This document shows, in pieces, positions 63,991-64,000 of a stretch of 64,000 nucleotides of DNA; position 1 is the first letter of the stretch, and each line of letters opens with the position of its first letter. The DNA lies in assembly GCA_012735575.1 (NCBI GenBank), contig JAAYGY010000093.1, positions 41,406-105,405 on the forward strand. Direction: 5' to 3'. Position numbers and translations under genes: made by a program. This DNA comes from Clostridiales bacterium (GTDB lineage: Bacteria; Bacillota; Clostridia; Caldicoprobacterales; UBA3941). The notes beneath the pieces are model-generated. The model worked only from the letters and a program-made list of their open reading frames with translations. It was not told where the DNA came from and made no database searches.

Positions 63991-64000
63991 TATAATATTA
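63982..64000 (+). CDS. IS256-family transposase, N-terminal start only
   Basis: Only the first six codons (M-A-Q-Y-N-I) are in the window. MAQYNI-type openings are known among IS256-family (mutator-type) transposases, and the upstream terminal-repeat-like sequence supports this. GAGGAGG at 63968-63974 is 7 nt before the ATG. The DDE catalytic residues lie beyond the edge. Confidence 0.6.

Larger units (their letters stand above)
63877..64000 (+). mobile_element. Left end of an IS256-family insertion sequence (truncated by the window)
   Basis: From about 63877 the sequence GATTAAGTCCGTATAATGGT followed by GTAAAAAG resembles the terminal inverted repeat of IS256-family elements. About 105 bp later a start codon opens the transposase frame. 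The right end, full length and target duplication are outside the window. It inserted about 128 bp upstream of the divergent D-amino-acid operon. Confidence 0.75.

Overview
The window is about 64 kb of low-GC (roughly 40 percent) bacterial chromosome. It reads as a Gram-positive anaerobe of the class Clostridia: strong AGGAGG-type ribosome binding sites, GTG/TTG starts alongside ATG, a T-box leader, a yybP-ykoY-type leader, a two-subunit GcvPA/GcvPB glycine dehydrogenase, oxygen-sensitive Fe-S L-serine dehydratase and class I fumarase, WalJ/HtrA/RlmH synteny and a YhaM-type exoribonuclease. I cannot name the genus. Most genes are on the minus strand in short operons. There are no rRNA or tRNA genes, CRISPR arrays or prophage. 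One insertion sequence is visible, cut by the right edge.

1-8.1 kb: amino-acid and C1 metabolism. deoB leads a minus-strand run gcvT-gcvH-gcvPA-gcvPB-sdaAB-sdaAA that cleaves glycine to CO2, ammonia and methylene-THF and deaminates serine to pyruvate. 8-20 kb: a glucoamylase-domain protein, two orphan ABC ATPases (one broken by an amber codon), a BaiN-type flavoprotein, a YhaM plus two-PHP-protein operon, and tandem YhfC membrane proteins. 20-33 kb: ileS with promoter and T-box leader, queT, a Gfo/Idh oxidoreductase, a class V PLP enzyme with a DsrE-like protein, asnS, asnA, an rRNA methyltransferase and meso-diaminopimelate dehydrogenase. A 124-bp imperfect palindrome lies between asnS and the methyltransferase.

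33-46 kb: mixed housekeeping and accessory genes (TraX, URO-D-like protein, HAD, HD, ung, ThuA, two methyltransferases, a TPR-Arr rifampin ADP-ribosyltransferase), then walJ-htrA-CPBP protease-rlmH-rlmH2. The two RlmH paralogues have lost complementary parts of the active site. 45-47 kb: a wrecked oligopeptide transporter in which an oppA signal peptide is fused in frame to the C-terminal half of oppB. 47-54 kb: two-subunit fumarase, murA, an FmdB-type zinc ribbon, an M23/LysM/G5 envelope peptidase and an M1 peptidase.

54-64 kb: an orphan histidine kinase with an AcoR-like sensor, then a Na+-pump decarboxylase unit (oadB-oadG) with its own promoter and a leader that looks like a yybP-ykoY manganese riboswitch. 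oadB is split by an in-frame UGA with an AUG one codon later. After that come a solute-binding lipoprotein, an ABC exporter, and a D-amino-acid operon (D-threonine aldolase/D-serine dehydratase family, RidA, N-acyl-D-amino-acid deacylase). The window ends in the left end of an IS256-family element whose leader can fold over the transposase start.

The most notable points are the manganese-type riboswitch on a sodium-pump subunit, the complementary degenerate RlmH pair, the oppA-oppB fusion, the two nonsense-interrupted transport genes and the palindromic repeat family. Everything here is from reading the sequence; family assignments are from motif recognition, not from database searches.
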